Below, piece by piece: positions 1 through 9,681 of a stretch of DNA of 64,000 nucleotides; the first letter of the stretch is position 1; the number at the start of each line of letters is the position of its first letter. The DNA lies in contig NZ_JACHXA010000001.1 of assembly GCF_014191775.1 (NCBI RefSeq), forward strand, positions 372,001 through 436,000, written 5' to 3'. A program made the translations under genes and the position numbers. The stretch is from Limibacillus halophilus (GTDB lineage: Bacteria > Pseudomonadota > Alphaproteobacteria > Kiloniellales > CECT-8803). The notes below the pieces were generated by a model that was given only the letters and a program-made list of their open reading frames with translations, had not been told where the DNA came from and made no database searches.

Positions 1-1748
1 CAACGAACCAGCCAGGCGACCGTTTCCGTCTCCTCTTCGTTCAAGCCCAGACGCGGACATAGTTTCAAGGCGACTTCGGCGCCTAACTCCGAATGGTCGC
101 CGGGGCGCCCCTTGGCGATGTCATGCAGCAGCACGGCGCAATAAAGAACGCGGCGCGAAAGGACTTTGTGGATCACTTCGCTGGCTATGGGCACCTCTTC
201 TTTCAGGTGGCCTTGCTCGACCGCATGTAGAATGCCGATCGCAAAGATCGTGTGCTCATCGACCGTGTAGTGGTGGTACATGTTGTACTGCATCTGGGCT
301 ACTACACGGCCGAAATCCGGAACGAAACGGCCGAACACGCCAGCCTCGTTGAGGCGCCTCAAGGTTGTTTCCGGACCTTTCTTGCTGGTCAGCATTTCCA
401 GGAACAGGCCGTTGGCCTCGGGATCCTTCCGCAGGTCCCGATCTATCAGTTTTAGGTTGCGCGTCACCCAGTGCAAAGTCTGCGGGTGGATATCCAGATC
501 ATGCTGTTGGGCGACGTGAAAGATGCGCAGCAGATTGCAAGGATCCTTGATGAAGGTCTCCGGGCCGGCCGCGCTCAATCGGTCGCCGTCGATGGTAAAA
601 CCGCCAACCGACCGGCGGCGGCCCAAGGGCAGCAAGCGGAATCGCGAGCGCCGATTGTGCTGGGCCTCGAGCGCTGCGCAGAAGATGCGCGTCAGGTCGC
701 CGACGTCCTTGGCCACCAAAAAGTAATGCTTCATCAAACGCTCGACCGCCTGGGTGCCGGCGTGCGCCACATAGCCCATGGCCTCCGCGATGATGGTCTG
801 AAAGTCGAAGGTCAGACGCTCTTCGGCGCGCCCGGTCTGGTAGTGAAGCTGGCAGCGCAATGTCCAGAGAAACTCTTGCGCTTTCTCAAAACTACGGACT
901 TCGGCGCGGGTGAAAACACCTTTGTCGATCAGGCTTGGAATCTCATCGACACGGTAGACATCCTTGGCAATCCAGAAAAGCGTGTGTAGGTCGCGCAACC
1001 CCCCTTTGCCGTCTTTGATGTTGGGTTCGAGAATATAGCGCGATGAACCGTGTTTCTTGTGGCGCTGATCGCGTTCGCCGAGCTTGGCTTCGATGAAGCG
1101 GGCTGGGTCCTTCCCCCGAATCTCGCCCTGATAGCGGGTCTTCAACTCCTTGTAGAGATCCTGGTCGCCCCATAGATAGCGCATTTCGAGAAGCGTTGTC
1201 CGGATGGTCAGATCGGCGCGCGCCTGGCGCAGGCTATCGTCGACCGATCGCGCTGCCTGCCCGACCTTCAGCCCCAAGTCCCACAAAAAGTACAGGAGTT
1301 CCTCGATTACCTGTTCGGTGCGCGCGGTCAGCTTGTAGGAATAGAGGAACAGCAAATCGATATCCGACCCAGGCGCAAGCTCGCCTCTGCCATAGCCGCC
1401 GGTAGCGATCAAAGCCAGGCGCTCGCCTGCCGAAGGGTTGGGGAGCGGATACAAGCGCTGCGTTACGTGGTCGTAAAGAAGCCGCAACAACTGATCGATC
1501 AAAAAGCAGTTTGCCCGGACGGTGGCGTGGCCGGTCTCGCCTTCTTCCAGGAAGCGTCGACGAACTTCACCGCGCCCCTGATCAAGGGACCCGCGCAGGA
1601 GGCTGAGGACCTGAGCGCGCGCTTCGCCTGCCGGCAGTCCGGATTCGTAAATCTCCTTGAGGCGTGTCTCGAGGACGGCGCGGTTAATGATAGCCCGCCG
1701 ACCTTTGACCTCTTTGAGCTGCGCGCTGTCAAGAAGGCTTACGTCCAT
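1..1748 (-). CDS. glnD: Bifunctional [protein-PII] uridylyltransferase/removing enzyme, 3' end outside window
   Basis: This is the sensor enzyme of nitrogen status: it uridylylates PII proteins when glutamine is low and de-uridylylates them when glutamine is high. About 582 N-terminal residues are present and the gene continues past the left edge. The nucleotidyltransferase motif GGYGRGELAPGSDIDLLF lies near residues 112-130. The HD hydrolase part is seen near the edge (LLHDIAKGRPGDHSE, around residue 535). The C-terminal ACT domains must lie outside. The start ATG at 1748 (MDVSLLDSAQ) has an AAGGGAG ribosome site just upstream. mutS is encoded just upstream on the same strand, a common alphaproteobacterial order. 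Identification is firm. Confidence 0.95.
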   Translation of the reverse strand, partial: MDVSLLDSAQLKEVKGRRAIINRAVLETRLKEIYESGLPAGEARAQVLSLLRGSLDQGRGEVRRRFLEEGETGHATVRANCFLIDQLLRLLYDHVTQRLYPLPNPSAGERLALIATGGYGRGELAPGSDIDLLFLYSYKLTARTEQVIEELLYFLWDLGLKVGQAARSVDDSLRQARADLTIRTTLLEMRYLWGDQDLYKELKTRYQGEIRGKDPARFIEAKLGERDQRHKKHGSSRYILEPNIKDGKGGLRDLHTLFWIAKDVYRVDEIPSLIDKGVFTRAEVRSFEKAQEFLWTLRCQLHYQTGRAEERLTFDFQTIIAEAMGYVAHAGTQAVERLMKHYFLVAKDVGDLTRIFCAALEAQHNRRSRFRLLPLGRRRSVGGFTIDGDRLSAAGPETFIKDPCNLLRIFHVAQQHDLDIHPQTLHWVTRNLKLIDRDLRKDPEANGLFLEMLTSKKGPETTLRRLNEAGVFGRFVPDFGRVVAQMQYNMYHHYTVDEHTIFAIGILHAVEQGHLKEEVPIASEVIHKVLSRRVLYCAVLLHDIAKGRPGDHSELGAEVALKLCPRLGLNEEETETVAWLVR

Positions 1749-1811
1749 TTGGTCTCCCTTACCGCAACCACTGGAGTGAGCAGCGGACCTGCCAGAATAA
1801 CACCCAAAGTC

Positions 1812-4493
1812 CTAGTCTTTCAAAAGGCTGCGCAACTCGTAAAGCAGTTCCAGAGCCTCGCGCGGCGTCAGGGCATCCGGATCGCAGGCGGCAAGCCGGG
1901 CTTCCAAATCTGATGGGCCGGACTCCGATACCGCCGGGCGAGGCGCCGCCTTGGCGGCGAAGAGCGGCAGGTCGTCGGCTAGTCGGGCCAGGTTCCCGGC
2001 CTGCTCCCCTTGTTCGAGCATCTTCAGGACCTCCTCCGCGCGGGCGATGACGGCGGGCGGCAAGCCCGCCAACTTGCCGACATGGATTCCATAGGACCGA
2101 TCGGCCGTGCCGGCCGTGACCTCGTGCAAGAAAACGACATCGCCCTCCCACTCTTTCACGCGCATGGAATGGCAAGACAAGGCGCTGAGCCGTGCGGTTA
2201 GCGCGGTCAGCTCGTGATAGTGGGTGGCAAAGAGCGCCCGGCAGCGGTTGACTTCGTGCAGATGCTCTACCGCCGCCCAGGCGATGGAAAGGCCGTCGAA
2301 TGTCGCGGTGCCGCGACCGATTTCGTCCAGGATGACCAGCGAACGCTCACTGGCCTGATTGAGGATGGCGGCGGTCTCGACCATCTCCACCATGAAGGTC
2401 GAGCGTCCGCGCGCCAGATCATCAGCGGCGCCTACGCGGCTAAACAGCCTGTCAACCAAGCCGAGTCTGCAGGAATCCGCGGGAACAAAGGAGCCGGTCT
2501 GAGCCATCAGGGCGATCAGAGCGTTCTGGCGCAGGAACGTGGATTTTCCCGCCATGTTGGGGCCGGTCACCAACCAGAGGCGACCGGCTTCGCCAAGATC
2601 GCAGTCATTGGCTACGAAGCGCCCGCCTTGGCTGCTGCGAAGCGCGGCTTCTACCACCGGATGGCGGCCGCCCTTGACGTCGAACACGCGCGACTCTTCG
2701 ATTTGCGGCCGACACCAGCTCTCCTGTATCGCGATCTCGGCCAGGCCGGCCGTGACATCCAGCTCGGCGAGGGCGGCCGCGGTCTCCGCCAGGGGATCGA
2801 GCCGTGCACGCACCTGTTCGGCCAACTCTTCAAAAAGCTCCAGCTCCAAGGCCAGGGCTTTGTCCCCGGCGCTGGCGATCTTTTGCTCCAGTTCGTTCAA
2901 CTCAACGGTCGTGTAACGCACTGCGCTGGCCAGGGTCTGGCGGTGAATGAAGCCGGACTCGGGATCGCTCGGCATTTTTTCTGCCTGGGCTGCCGACACC
3001 TCGATGTAATAACCCAGCACATTGTTGTGGCGAATCTTTAGGCTCGCGATGCCGGTTTTCTCGACGTAGCCGCTTTGCAATCCGGCGATCAGCCGCCGAC
3101 TTTCATCACGCAATCCGCGGAGTTCGTCGAGCTGAGGGGCGTACTGCGCCGCAATGAAACCGCCGTCTCGGGCCAGCAAGGGCAGGTCGGGCGCCAGGGC
3201 GCGCTCCAGACGATCAACCAATTCGTCCTGGCCGCCCAGCTTACGGGCCGCCGCGACGATAATCGCGGGCGCGGACCTCAGACGGCTGTCTGCGAGCAGG
3301 GCGCGTATGGCCTGACCCTGGTTGAGCGCATCCCTGACACCTGCCAAGTCCCGTGGCCCACCGCGTTGCAGGGATATGCGCGATAGGGCGCGCTCCAAAT
3401 CGGGGCAAGCCTTGAGCGCTTCCCGAAGATCTGCCCGCAAGCTTTCCTCGGTTGTCAAAAAATCGACAGCGTCCAGGCGGCTTTCGATGGCCGCGCTTTC
3501 GGCTAAAGGGGCCGCCAGCCGGCCAGCAAGAAGTCGGGCGCCGGCGCCTGTTACGGTCCGGTCTATTGTCGCCAGCAACGAGCCTTTTCGGCCGCCGCCC
3601 AGCGTTTCCGTCAACTCAAGGTTCCGCCGCGTCGCCGTATCGATCACCATACGGCTGCCTTTGAGGAACGGGCGAGGCGGCATCAGGCGAGGCAGACGAC
3701 CCTTCTGAGTCAGGGTTAGATAGTCGACTAAAGCGCCGCAAGCGGCGACTTCGGCGCGCCGGAAACTACCGAAAGCGTCCAGCGATCCGACGTCATAGAG
3801 TTTTTTGAGTCGCGCTTCGGCATTGGCGCTGTCGAAGCGAGGCGAGGGAAGCGGCACGAGGATATCACGCCAATCGGCCAGCTTTTCCGAAAGCTCCGGC
3901 TGTTCAAGCAGACGGTCAGGCAGCAAAACTTCCCGCGGCGCCACCCGCGCCAGCGACGAACCCAGATCGCCGGCGGCCAAGGCCTCGACTTCGAACGCGC
4001 CGGTCGAGATATCAAGCCAGGCGAAAGCCAGCTCGCCGCCGACCTGCGTGAGCGCCGCCAGATAGTGATTGGCGCGGGCTTCTAAAAGCGCATCCTCCGT
4101 GATTGTACCCGGCGTGATGATTCGGACCACGTCGCGGGCTACGACGGACTTGCTGCCGCGCTTCTTGGCTTCTGCCGGGTCTTCCATCTGCTCGCATACA
4201 GCAACGCGGAATCCCTGCCGAATCAGACGCGATAGGTAACTTTCATGAGAATGGACCGGTACGCCGCACATGGGAATCTCCTCGCCCAGGTGCTGGCCCC
4301 GCTTGGTCAGCGTGATGTCGAGCGCTTCGGCCGCAGCGACGGCATCATCGAAGAATAGCTCATAGAAATCGCCCATTCGGTAGAACAGGAGACAGTCCTG
4401 ATGAGATTCCTTTATGCTGAGATACTGCGCCATCATCGGCGTCATCGCGGAGGCGCTTGCGGTACTTTGCTTGCTCTTTGCGCTATCTGGCAC
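1812..4493 (-). CDS. mutS: DNA mismatch repair ATPase MutS
   Basis: MutS recognises base mismatches and small loops and recruits MutL. The 893-residue product has the usual domain order: an N-terminal mismatch-binding domain with [11 protein letters not shown] (phenylalanine-x-glutamate wedge region near residue 40), connector, lever and clamp, then the ABC-type ATPase with Walker [10 protein letters not shown] near residue 644 and Walker [11 protein letters not shown]. Length is normal for the family. The annotated start is GTG. A possible internal start is the ATG of MTPMMAQYL at residue 17, where many homologues begin, but neither has a convincing ribosome site. It is followed 63 bases later by glnD on the same strand and may be cotranscribed with it. 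Confidence 0.97.
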   Translation of the reverse strand: MPDSAKSKQSTASASAMTPMMAQYLSIKESHQDCLLFYRMGDFYELFFDDAVAAAEALDITLTKRGQHLGEEIPMCGVPVHSHESYLSRLIRQGFRVAVCEQMEDPAEAKKRGSKSVVARDVVRIITPGTITEDALLEARANHYLAALTQVGGELAFAWLDISTGAFEVEALAAGDLGSSLARVAPREVLLPDRLLEQPELSEKLADWRDILVPLPSPRFDSANAEARLKKLYDVGSLDAFGSFRRAEVAACGALVDYLTLTQKGRLPRLMPPRPFLKGSRMVIDTATRRNLELTETLGGGRKGSLLATIDRTVTGAGARLLAGRLAAPLAESAAIESRLDAVDFLTTEESLRADLREALKACPDLERALSRISLQRGGPRDLAGVRDALNQGQAIRALLADSRLRSAPAIIVAAARKLGGQDELVDRLERALAPDLPLLARDGGFIAAQYAPQLDELRGLRDESRRLIAGLQSGYVEKTGIASLKIRHNNVLGYYIEVSAAQAEKMPSDPESGFIHRQTLASAVRYTTVELNELEQKIASAGDKALALELELFEELAEQVRARLDPLAETAAALAELDVTAGLAEIAIQESWCRPQIEESRVFDVKGGRHPVVEAALRSSQGGRFVANDCDLGEAGRLWLVTGPNMAGKSTFLRQNALIALMAQTGSFVPADSCRLGLVDRLFSRVGAADDLARGRSTFMVEMVETAAILNQASERSLVILDEIGRGTATFDGLSIAWAAVEHLHEVNRCRALFATHYHELTALTARLSALSCHSMRVKEWEGDVVFLHEVTAGTADRSYGIHVGKLAGLPPAVIARAEEVLKMLEQGEQAGNLARLADDLPLFAAKAAPRPAVSESGPSDLEARLAACDPDALTPREALELLYELRSLLKD

Positions 4494-4647
4494 GGGGCAT
4501 GTCTCTGTCGTCTTGAGGTCGCGAGGCGAGACCCTAGCACATGGCAGCCCCCCGTCCTATGGGTCAACAACGTGGCTTGGCGAGTACGGCTTCGGGTCCT
4601 AGGATAGCGCCCCTAATCCATCGAAGACCAACGAGGAAACGACAGGC

Positions 4648-6936
4648 ATGTCAGAAGAAAAAAGTAAGACGCTTTACGAGGATGCTATCCGGTTTCATGC
4701 GCAAGGCCGCCCGGGAAAGCTCGAAATCACGGCGTCTAAGCCCCTGACAACACAGCGGGAACTGTCGCTTGCTTATTCGCCCGGCGTTGCCGCGCCTTGC
4801 TTGAAGATCCAGGAAGATCCCGGGAGCGCCTATGATCTCACCGCCAAGGGAAACCTTGTGGCGGTGGTGTCCAACGGTACGGCCGTGTTGGGTTTAGGCG
4901 ATCTAGGCGCGCTGGCCTCCAAGCCGGTAATGGAGGGAAAGGCGGTTCTTTTCAAGCGCTTTGCCGATATCGACGCCATCGATCTTTGCGTCGATACGCG
5001 TGATGTGGACGAGCTGATCAATTGCGTCCGGTTCCTGGGCCCATCCTTTGGCGGCATCAATCTTGAAGACATCAAAGCGCCGGAGTGTTTCATCATTGAA
5101 GAGCGCCTGAAGGAGCTGCTTGATATTCCTGTCTTCCATGATGATCAGCATGGGACGGCAATCATTGCCGCGGCCGGGCTCATCAACGCCTTGCACCTGA
5201 CCGATCGCGATATCAAGACAACCAAGATGGTCATCAACGGCGCCGGGTCGGCGGGAATCGCCTGCGCGGAGATCGTCAAGGCCATGGGCATTCCGGCGAA
5301 CAACGTCCTGCTTTGCGATACGCGCGGCGTCATTTATCACGGCCGCCAGGAAGGCATGAACCAATGGAAATCTGCTCATTCGGCGGAATCTGATCGGCGG
5401 AGCCTGGCCGAGGCGCTGGAGGGCGCGGACGTTTTCTTTGGCGTGTCGGCGAAAGGGGCCGTGACGCAGGATATGATCCGGTCGATGGCGGATCAGCCTA
5501 TCATTTTCCCGATGGCTAACCCGGATCCCGAAATTCTGCCGGAGGAAATCCTGGCGGTTCGCGAGGATGCGATTATTGCCACGGGCCGATCTGACTATCC
5601 GAACCAGATCAACAACGTGCTGGGCTTTCCCTATATTTTCCGGGGGGCGCTGGATGTTCGGGCGCGGACCATCAACATGGAGATGAAGATCGCCGCGGCG
5701 GAAGCCTTGGCGGCGCTCGCGCGCGAGGATGTGCCTGACGAGGTAGATGCCGCCTATTCCGGCCGCCGTTTGCGGTACGGGCGCGATTACATTATCCCCA
5801 CACCCTTCGATCCGCGTCTGATTGTGGCCATCCCGCGCGCAGTTGCACAGGCCGCCATCAAGACGGGCGTCGCCGGCAAGCCGCCCAAGCATATGCGCGA
5901 CTACGAGCGCCAACTTACCGCGCGTCTCGATCCCACGGCTGCGGCTCTACAGAAGATATTTGACCAGGTCCGCGACTATCCGCAGCGGGTCTGTTTTGCG
6001 GAGGGAGAGGAAGAGCGCGTCATTCGCGCCGCCATCGCCTTTCAGCAAGCCGGCTATGGGCATCCGGTGTTGATTGGCCGCGAACATCGCATTCGGGAGA
6101 CGATGAAGAGCATCGGCGTTTCGGCCGAACACCTGGAGATTCACAACGCCCGTTTGTCTGAAAACAATGAGCGCTATACCGATTACCTCTATGGACGGCA
6201 TCAGCGCGAAGGGCTGCTCTATCGTGATTGTCAGCGGATGGTGAACCAGGATCGCAACGTGTTTGGCGCTTGCATGCTGGCCAATGGCGAGGTCGATGCG
6301 TTGGTCACCGGGCTCACGCGGTCCTTCGGTATCTCCTTTCAGGATGTGCAGAAGGCCTTGGATCCGAAGCCCGGCAACATCGTGTTTGGACTGTCCATTG
6401 TTGTGCAGCGTGGGCGCACGGTCTTCATCGGGGACACCTCGGTGCATGAACTGCCGGAACCGCAAGAGCTTGCCGACATCGCAATTCAAAGCGCTCACCA
6501 GGCCCGCTTGCTCGGTCATGAACCCCGCGTTGCGTTCTTGTCCTTCTCCAACTTCGGCCAGCCGATGCGCGAGAAAGCCAAGCGCATCCGAGACACGGTG
6601 GCCTTACTGGACGCCAAGCGAGTCGACTTTGAGTACGACGGCGAGATGCAGGCGGATGTTGCGCTGGACTATCAGTTAATGCGCGACCTTTATCCTTTCT
6701 GTCGTCTGTCCGGCCCGGCCAACATTCTCATTATGCCGGCCCTGCACTCGGCGAACATTTCCGCCAAGCTGTTGTCGCGTCTGGGCGGCGGTTCGGTAAT
6801 CGGGCCGTTGCTGATTGGCATGAGCAAGCCAGTTCAGATCGTGCCGATGGGTTCAACCGTCCATGATCTGGTCACGGCTGCAGCGCTCGTGGCGCACGAT
6901 GCGTTGCAGGCTGATAGCCGGTTGCCCGGGGTTTGA
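4648..6936 (+). CDS. maeB: NADP-dependent malic enzyme with phosphotransacetylase-like C-terminal domain
   Basis: The enzyme oxidatively decarboxylates malate to pyruvate with NADP. The 762-residue protein is the long MaeB type. A malic N domain carries VFHDDQHGTAI near residue 163, followed by a Rossmann NAD(P) domain (VINGAGSAGIA). A phosphotransacetylase-like domain begins near residue 430. In this family the second domain is thought to be regulatory, binding acetyl-CoA, rather than catalytic. The start ATG is preceded by GAGGAAACGACAGGC. It is divergent from mutS across 154 bases that must hold both promoters. The stop codon lies in the loop of a long stem-loop. Confidence 0.95.
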   Translation: MSEEKSKTLYEDAIRFHAQGRPGKLEITASKPLTTQRELSLAYSPGVAAPCLKIQEDPGSAYDLTAKGNLVAVVSNGTAVLGLGDLGALASKPVMEGKAVLFKRFADIDAIDLCVDTRDVDELINCVRFLGPSFGGINLEDIKAPECFIIEERLKELLDIPVFHDDQHGTAIIAAAGLINALHLTDRDIKTTKMVINGAGSAGIACAEIVKAMGIPANNVLLCDTRGVIYHGRQEGMNQWKSAHSAESDRRSLAEALEGADVFFGVSAKGAVTQDMIRSMADQPIIFPMANPDPEILPEEILAVREDAIIATGRSDYPNQINNVLGFPYIFRGALDVRARTINMEMKIAAAEALAALAREDVPDEVDAAYSGRRLRYGRDYIIPTPFDPRLIVAIPRAVAQAAIKTGVAGKPPKHMRDYERQLTARLDPTAAALQKIFDQVRDYPQRVCFAEGEEERVIRAAIAFQQAGYGHPVLIGREHRIRETMKSIGVSAEHLEIHNARLSENNERYTDYLYGRHQREGLLYRDCQRMVNQDRNVFGACMLANGEVDALVTGLTRSFGISFQDVQKALDPKPGNIVFGLSIVVQRGRTVFIGDTSVHELPEPQELADIAIQSAHQARLLGHEPRVAFLSFSNFGQPMREKAKRIRDTVALLDAKRVDFEYDGEMQADVALDYQLMRDLYPFCRLSGPANILIMPALHSANISAKLLSRLGGGSVIGPLLIGMSKPVQIVPMGSTVHDLVTAAALVAHDALQADSRLPGV

Positions 6937-6951
6937 CCCCCGGCAACCGGC
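6917..6951 (+). terminator. Long stem-loop enclosing the maeB stop codon
   Basis: Two 15-base arms (6917-6931 and 6937-6951) pair with a single mismatch. The five-base loop contains the TGA stop of maeB. There is no downstream T run, so this is not a classical intrinsic terminator. It may act in 3'-end stability or as a two-way barrier, because the next gene converges from the other strand. Confidence 0.5.
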
Positions 6952-6971
6952 CGTTCGACAGAGCGTGGTGA

Positions 6972-7853
6972 TTAATTCGGTGCGGTGCCCTTTACGAGCA
7001 TGGTTTTGAGGGCATAGTCGCCCCCCTTGTTGACGATCAGGATACCGGAAAAAGGATCGCGGAAGCTGCGGTCTTCGACGGAAATCAGTTCCACATCGTC
7101 GAGGGCGGCGCGCATGCGGCCAGCCGGGTCTCTGGAGAGGGCTACCTTGAGCGGCTGATCATCCAGGAATCCGCCGGTGAAACTCGCTGTTTCCACAAGG
7201 CGAGAGGTTCCACGCGATGAGATAACGAACATTTCCAGGGTGCCGCCTTGGCCGTCGGCCGTTGGGGCGATGGTCAGGCGATAGCCTGCATTTCCGTCTT
7301 TCTGGAAGACACCAATTTCAAGTCCGCCCTCCGAGCCGCGCTCCAGCGGCCGCGCGGTCATCACTGTCTCCAGATGGAAGGCATTGGAGACGGCAAGGGT
7401 CGCGGAGGCGATGGCGGGGACCGTCGGATCGTCCGCGGGGGCGGCCTGCTGGCCGGTAAGCGCTTGGTTCAAGAGCCCGCCGATGATTTGCCCCACAACC
7501 TCGTTGTCCGATTGGGTCGGCTTGCTCAACTCAACACGGGACCTCAGGCCGCGCGACCAGTCCATCTGCATCTTGCCTTGGCGAATCTGCCAGGGTGCCT
7601 TCGGCGCGGCCTCGCGGCTGTCGAAGGAATGATCCAGGAGCACAACTGGCCAGGTTTCGCTGTAGCGGGAGATCAGCCCGCGCAGATCTTCGATAAACCA
7701 CGGGTCGGCCAGCTTCTCTCTTTCGGCTTTATCGACCAGACCTTGCAAGTCCTCAATCATGCTGTCGATCTGCGCCTCGTCGTTGGCGGCGCGGGCCGGG
7801 GTACTTACAGCAGTCATCAGGACTAAGGCAACGGCCAGAAGGAATGCGGGCAT
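6972..7853 (-). CDS. Secreted protein of unknown function
   Basis: I do not recognise this 293-residue protein. It has a clear signal peptide (MPAFLLAVALVLMTAVSTPARA, cleavage near residue 22), so it should be exported to the periplasm or beyond. After a helical stretch (residues 25-65), the rest alternates short strands, including KAPWQIRQGKMQMDW and LEIGVFQKDGNAGYRLTIAP. This pattern resembles a jelly-roll or concanavalin-like fold, which is an inference. No catalytic motif is visible. ATG at 7853 follows AAAGGAGC at good spacing. It is convergent with maeB and divergent from phoR, so it is probably a single-gene transcript. Confidence 0.75.
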   Translation of the reverse strand: MPAFLLAVALVLMTAVSTPARAANDEAQIDSMIEDLQGLVDKAEREKLADPWFIEDLRGLISRYSETWPVVLLDHSFDSREAAPKAPWQIRQGKMQMDWSRGLRSRVELSKPTQSDNEVVGQIIGGLLNQALTGQQAAPADDPTVPAIASATLAVSNAFHLETVMTARPLERGSEGGLEIGVFQKDGNAGYRLTIAPTADGQGGTLEMFVISSRGTSRLVETASFTGGFLDDQPLKVALSRDPAGRMRAALDDVELISVEDRSFRDPFSGILIVNKGGDYALKTMLVKGTAPN

Positions 7854-8023
7854 GGCGTTGCTCCTTTCTCGTTCATTGAGGCGTTTCTCTAGGTATCATC
7901 CCACAAAGTCCGTCCGGGCAGAAGGCCGAGCGGGCTTTCATTGAACTGTGATATTCTTCTGCTATCAATCGTCCCAAATCCGCTGCGGGCGGGATGGGTT
8001 TGCTTTGGATAGAGGGCGGAGGC

Positions 8024-9487
8024 ATGACTCCGACGCAAAAACAGCGACGGCAAAGGCTGTTGAGGCACTGGCTGGGTACGAGTGCAGTCTTCTCCGCGCC
8101 GTTTGTCCTGGCGTCTGCCGCCCTTGTCGTCGCGGGTTCGTTGGCACCTAGCTATGCGGCGGCGACCGCTTTGTTAGCTACCGGAGGCGTGGCGGCGCTT
8201 CTTTACCGTCACTTCAGGCATATTGCGGAATTGCAAGACTATGTGGAAGCACTCGGTGCAATGGGATTGCCTGAACGCGGCTCGCCTGGCCAACTTCCGC
8301 CGCCGCCTTCGGATCGCGGCGGGAAGCTCTTGGCGACGGGCCTGGCGGACGTAATTGTCGCCGCCAGCGTGGAGCGGCAAAAGCGCCGCGCTGAGCTGCA
8401 GGCAGCCCTGAACGGAAATCAGGCCATCCTGTCGAGCTTGCCTGATCCGCTTATCCTGCTGGATGAGGAGCGTCGTGTCGTTCGCATGAATCCGGCGGCC
8501 CAGGCGATCTTTGGCGAGCGTCTTCTAAACAGAGATATTTCCAGCCTGCTGCGGAATCCGACACTGACCAATGCAGTGGATCGGGTGTTGGCAGGTGGCG
8601 AGGAGCAGGTTGTTACCTTTCCGATCACCGGCAAGATTGATCGTCATATGATCGCGCGCGTGGTCCGCTTGAATGAAGCGAGCCTGGAGGGATCGGTCGT
8701 TTTGTTGACCCTTCATGATGTCACCGGCATCAAGCGAGCCGAGCGCATGCGAGCCGATTTTGTTGCCAATGCGAGCCACGAACTTCGTACACCATTGTCC
8801 AGTCTGATCGGCTTTCTGGAGACGCTGCGAGGCCCGGCGGCCGATGATGCGGAAGCTCGGGACCGATTTTTGGGGATCATGCATGATCAGGCGGTACGGA
8901 TGTCGCGCTTGGTTTCCGACCTTATGAGCTTGTCGCGGATCGAAATGGAAGAACATACCCAGCCGACGGCGGCTATCGAGGTTGGCGCCGTGCTCGACGG
9001 CATTGTCAATGGTTTGCAGATACGAGCCGGGGAGCGACAGATAACCGTCGAACGCACCTACTCACAGTTGCCTGCGGTTGTCGGGGATACCGAGGCATTG
9101 ACGCAGATATTCCAGAATCTGATAGAGAACGCCCTCAAGTATGGGCGCAAGGGCAGCCATGTGCGTATTGAAGCATGGCCCGTAAGCGACGGCACAACGC
9201 GCCGCGGTCGTCGTCTCGATCAACCGAGCCTAGCGATATCCGTAATCGATCAAGGTGAGGGCATTCCGCGAGAACATCTGCCGCGCTTGACGGAGCGATT
9301 CTACCGCGTAGACCCGGCCCGCTCTCGCGAACTGGGCGGCACCGGGCTAGGGCTGGCGATCGTCAAGCACTTGGTGAATCGCCACCGCGGTTTGTTGGAG
9401 ATAGAGAGCGAGTTGGGGAAGGGAAGCCGCTTTACGGTTTACCTGCCGCTTGCCGGTTCCAATCGAGGAAGTCAGGCGGCGGAATGA
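8024..9487 (+). CDS. phoR: Phosphate regulon sensor histidine kinase PhoR
   Basis: PhoR phosphorylates the response regulator PhoB when phosphate is scarce. The 487-residue product has two N-terminal membrane segments (about residues 15-60) and a PAS-like domain (SSLPDPLILLDEERRVVRMN). The dimerisation domain carries the phospho-accepting histidine near residue 252 in ANASHELRTPLSSLIGF. The ATPase domain carries FQNLIENALKYG, DQGEGIP and GGTGLGLAIVKHLV. The ATG at 8024 is chosen because AGAGGGCGGAGG precedes it; an in-frame ATG at 7994 would add ten residues. It lies 5' of pstSCAB-phoU-phoB, the common alphaproteobacterial order. Confidence 0.94.
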   Translation: MTPTQKQRRQRLLRHWLGTSAVFSAPFVLASAALVVAGSLAPSYAAATALLATGGVAALLYRHFRHIAELQDYVEALGAMGLPERGSPGQLPPPPSDRGGKLLATGLADVIVAASVERQKRRAELQAALNGNQAILSSLPDPLILLDEERRVVRMNPAAQAIFGERLLNRDISSLLRNPTLTNAVDRVLAGGEEQVVTFPITGKIDRHMIARVVRLNEASLEGSVVLLTLHDVTGIKRAERMRADFVANASHELRTPLSSLIGFLETLRGPAADDAEARDRFLGIMHDQAVRMSRLVSDLMSLSRIEMEEHTQPTAAIEVGAVLDGIVNGLQIRAGERQITVERTYSQLPAVVGDTEALTQIFQNLIENALKYGRKGSHVRIEAWPVSDGTTRRGRRLDQPSLAISVIDQGEGIPREHLPRLTERFYRVDPARSRELGGTGLGLAIVKHLVNRHRGLLEIESELGKGSRFTVYLPLAGSNRGSQAAE

Positions 9488-9540
9488 CTCGATGATACTT
9501 CTCTGCGGAAAAGCGCCGGGAAAGTCGCTTTTCTCAGGTC

Positions 9541-9569
9541 TTGTCACACAATTGTAACAGAAGTGTCGT
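9541..9569 (+). promoter_or_regulatory. Candidate Pho box with three PhoB half-sites
   Basis: Three 7-base elements, TTGTCAC (9541-9547), TTGTAAC (9552-9558) and GTGTCGT (9563-9569), are spaced by exactly 4 bases (ACAA, AGAA), giving an 11-base period. They match the CTGTCAT-N4-CTGTCAT pattern known for PhoB. They lie 113 bases before the pstS start, in the phoR-pstS gap. PhoB binding is inferred. Confidence 0.75.
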
Positions 9570-9681
9570 AAATACTTTGCAGGCAGTGGGTAGGGTCCGC
9601 TCACGTTCTCGATGGGTCGAGAGCGGTTGAATGAGAACCTCGTGGAAAGCACTTCCCACAGACATGCGGAGCAAACGCATT

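Noticed and set aside
2214-3041. 275-codon open frame on the plus strand
   Set aside because: It lies fully antisense to mutS, has no recognisable motif or ribosome site, and arises from third-position G+C bias.
4903-5913. 336-codon open frame on the minus strand
   Set aside because: It is antisense to the conserved malic-enzyme domain of maeB, with arginine/histidine-rich nonsense-like composition.
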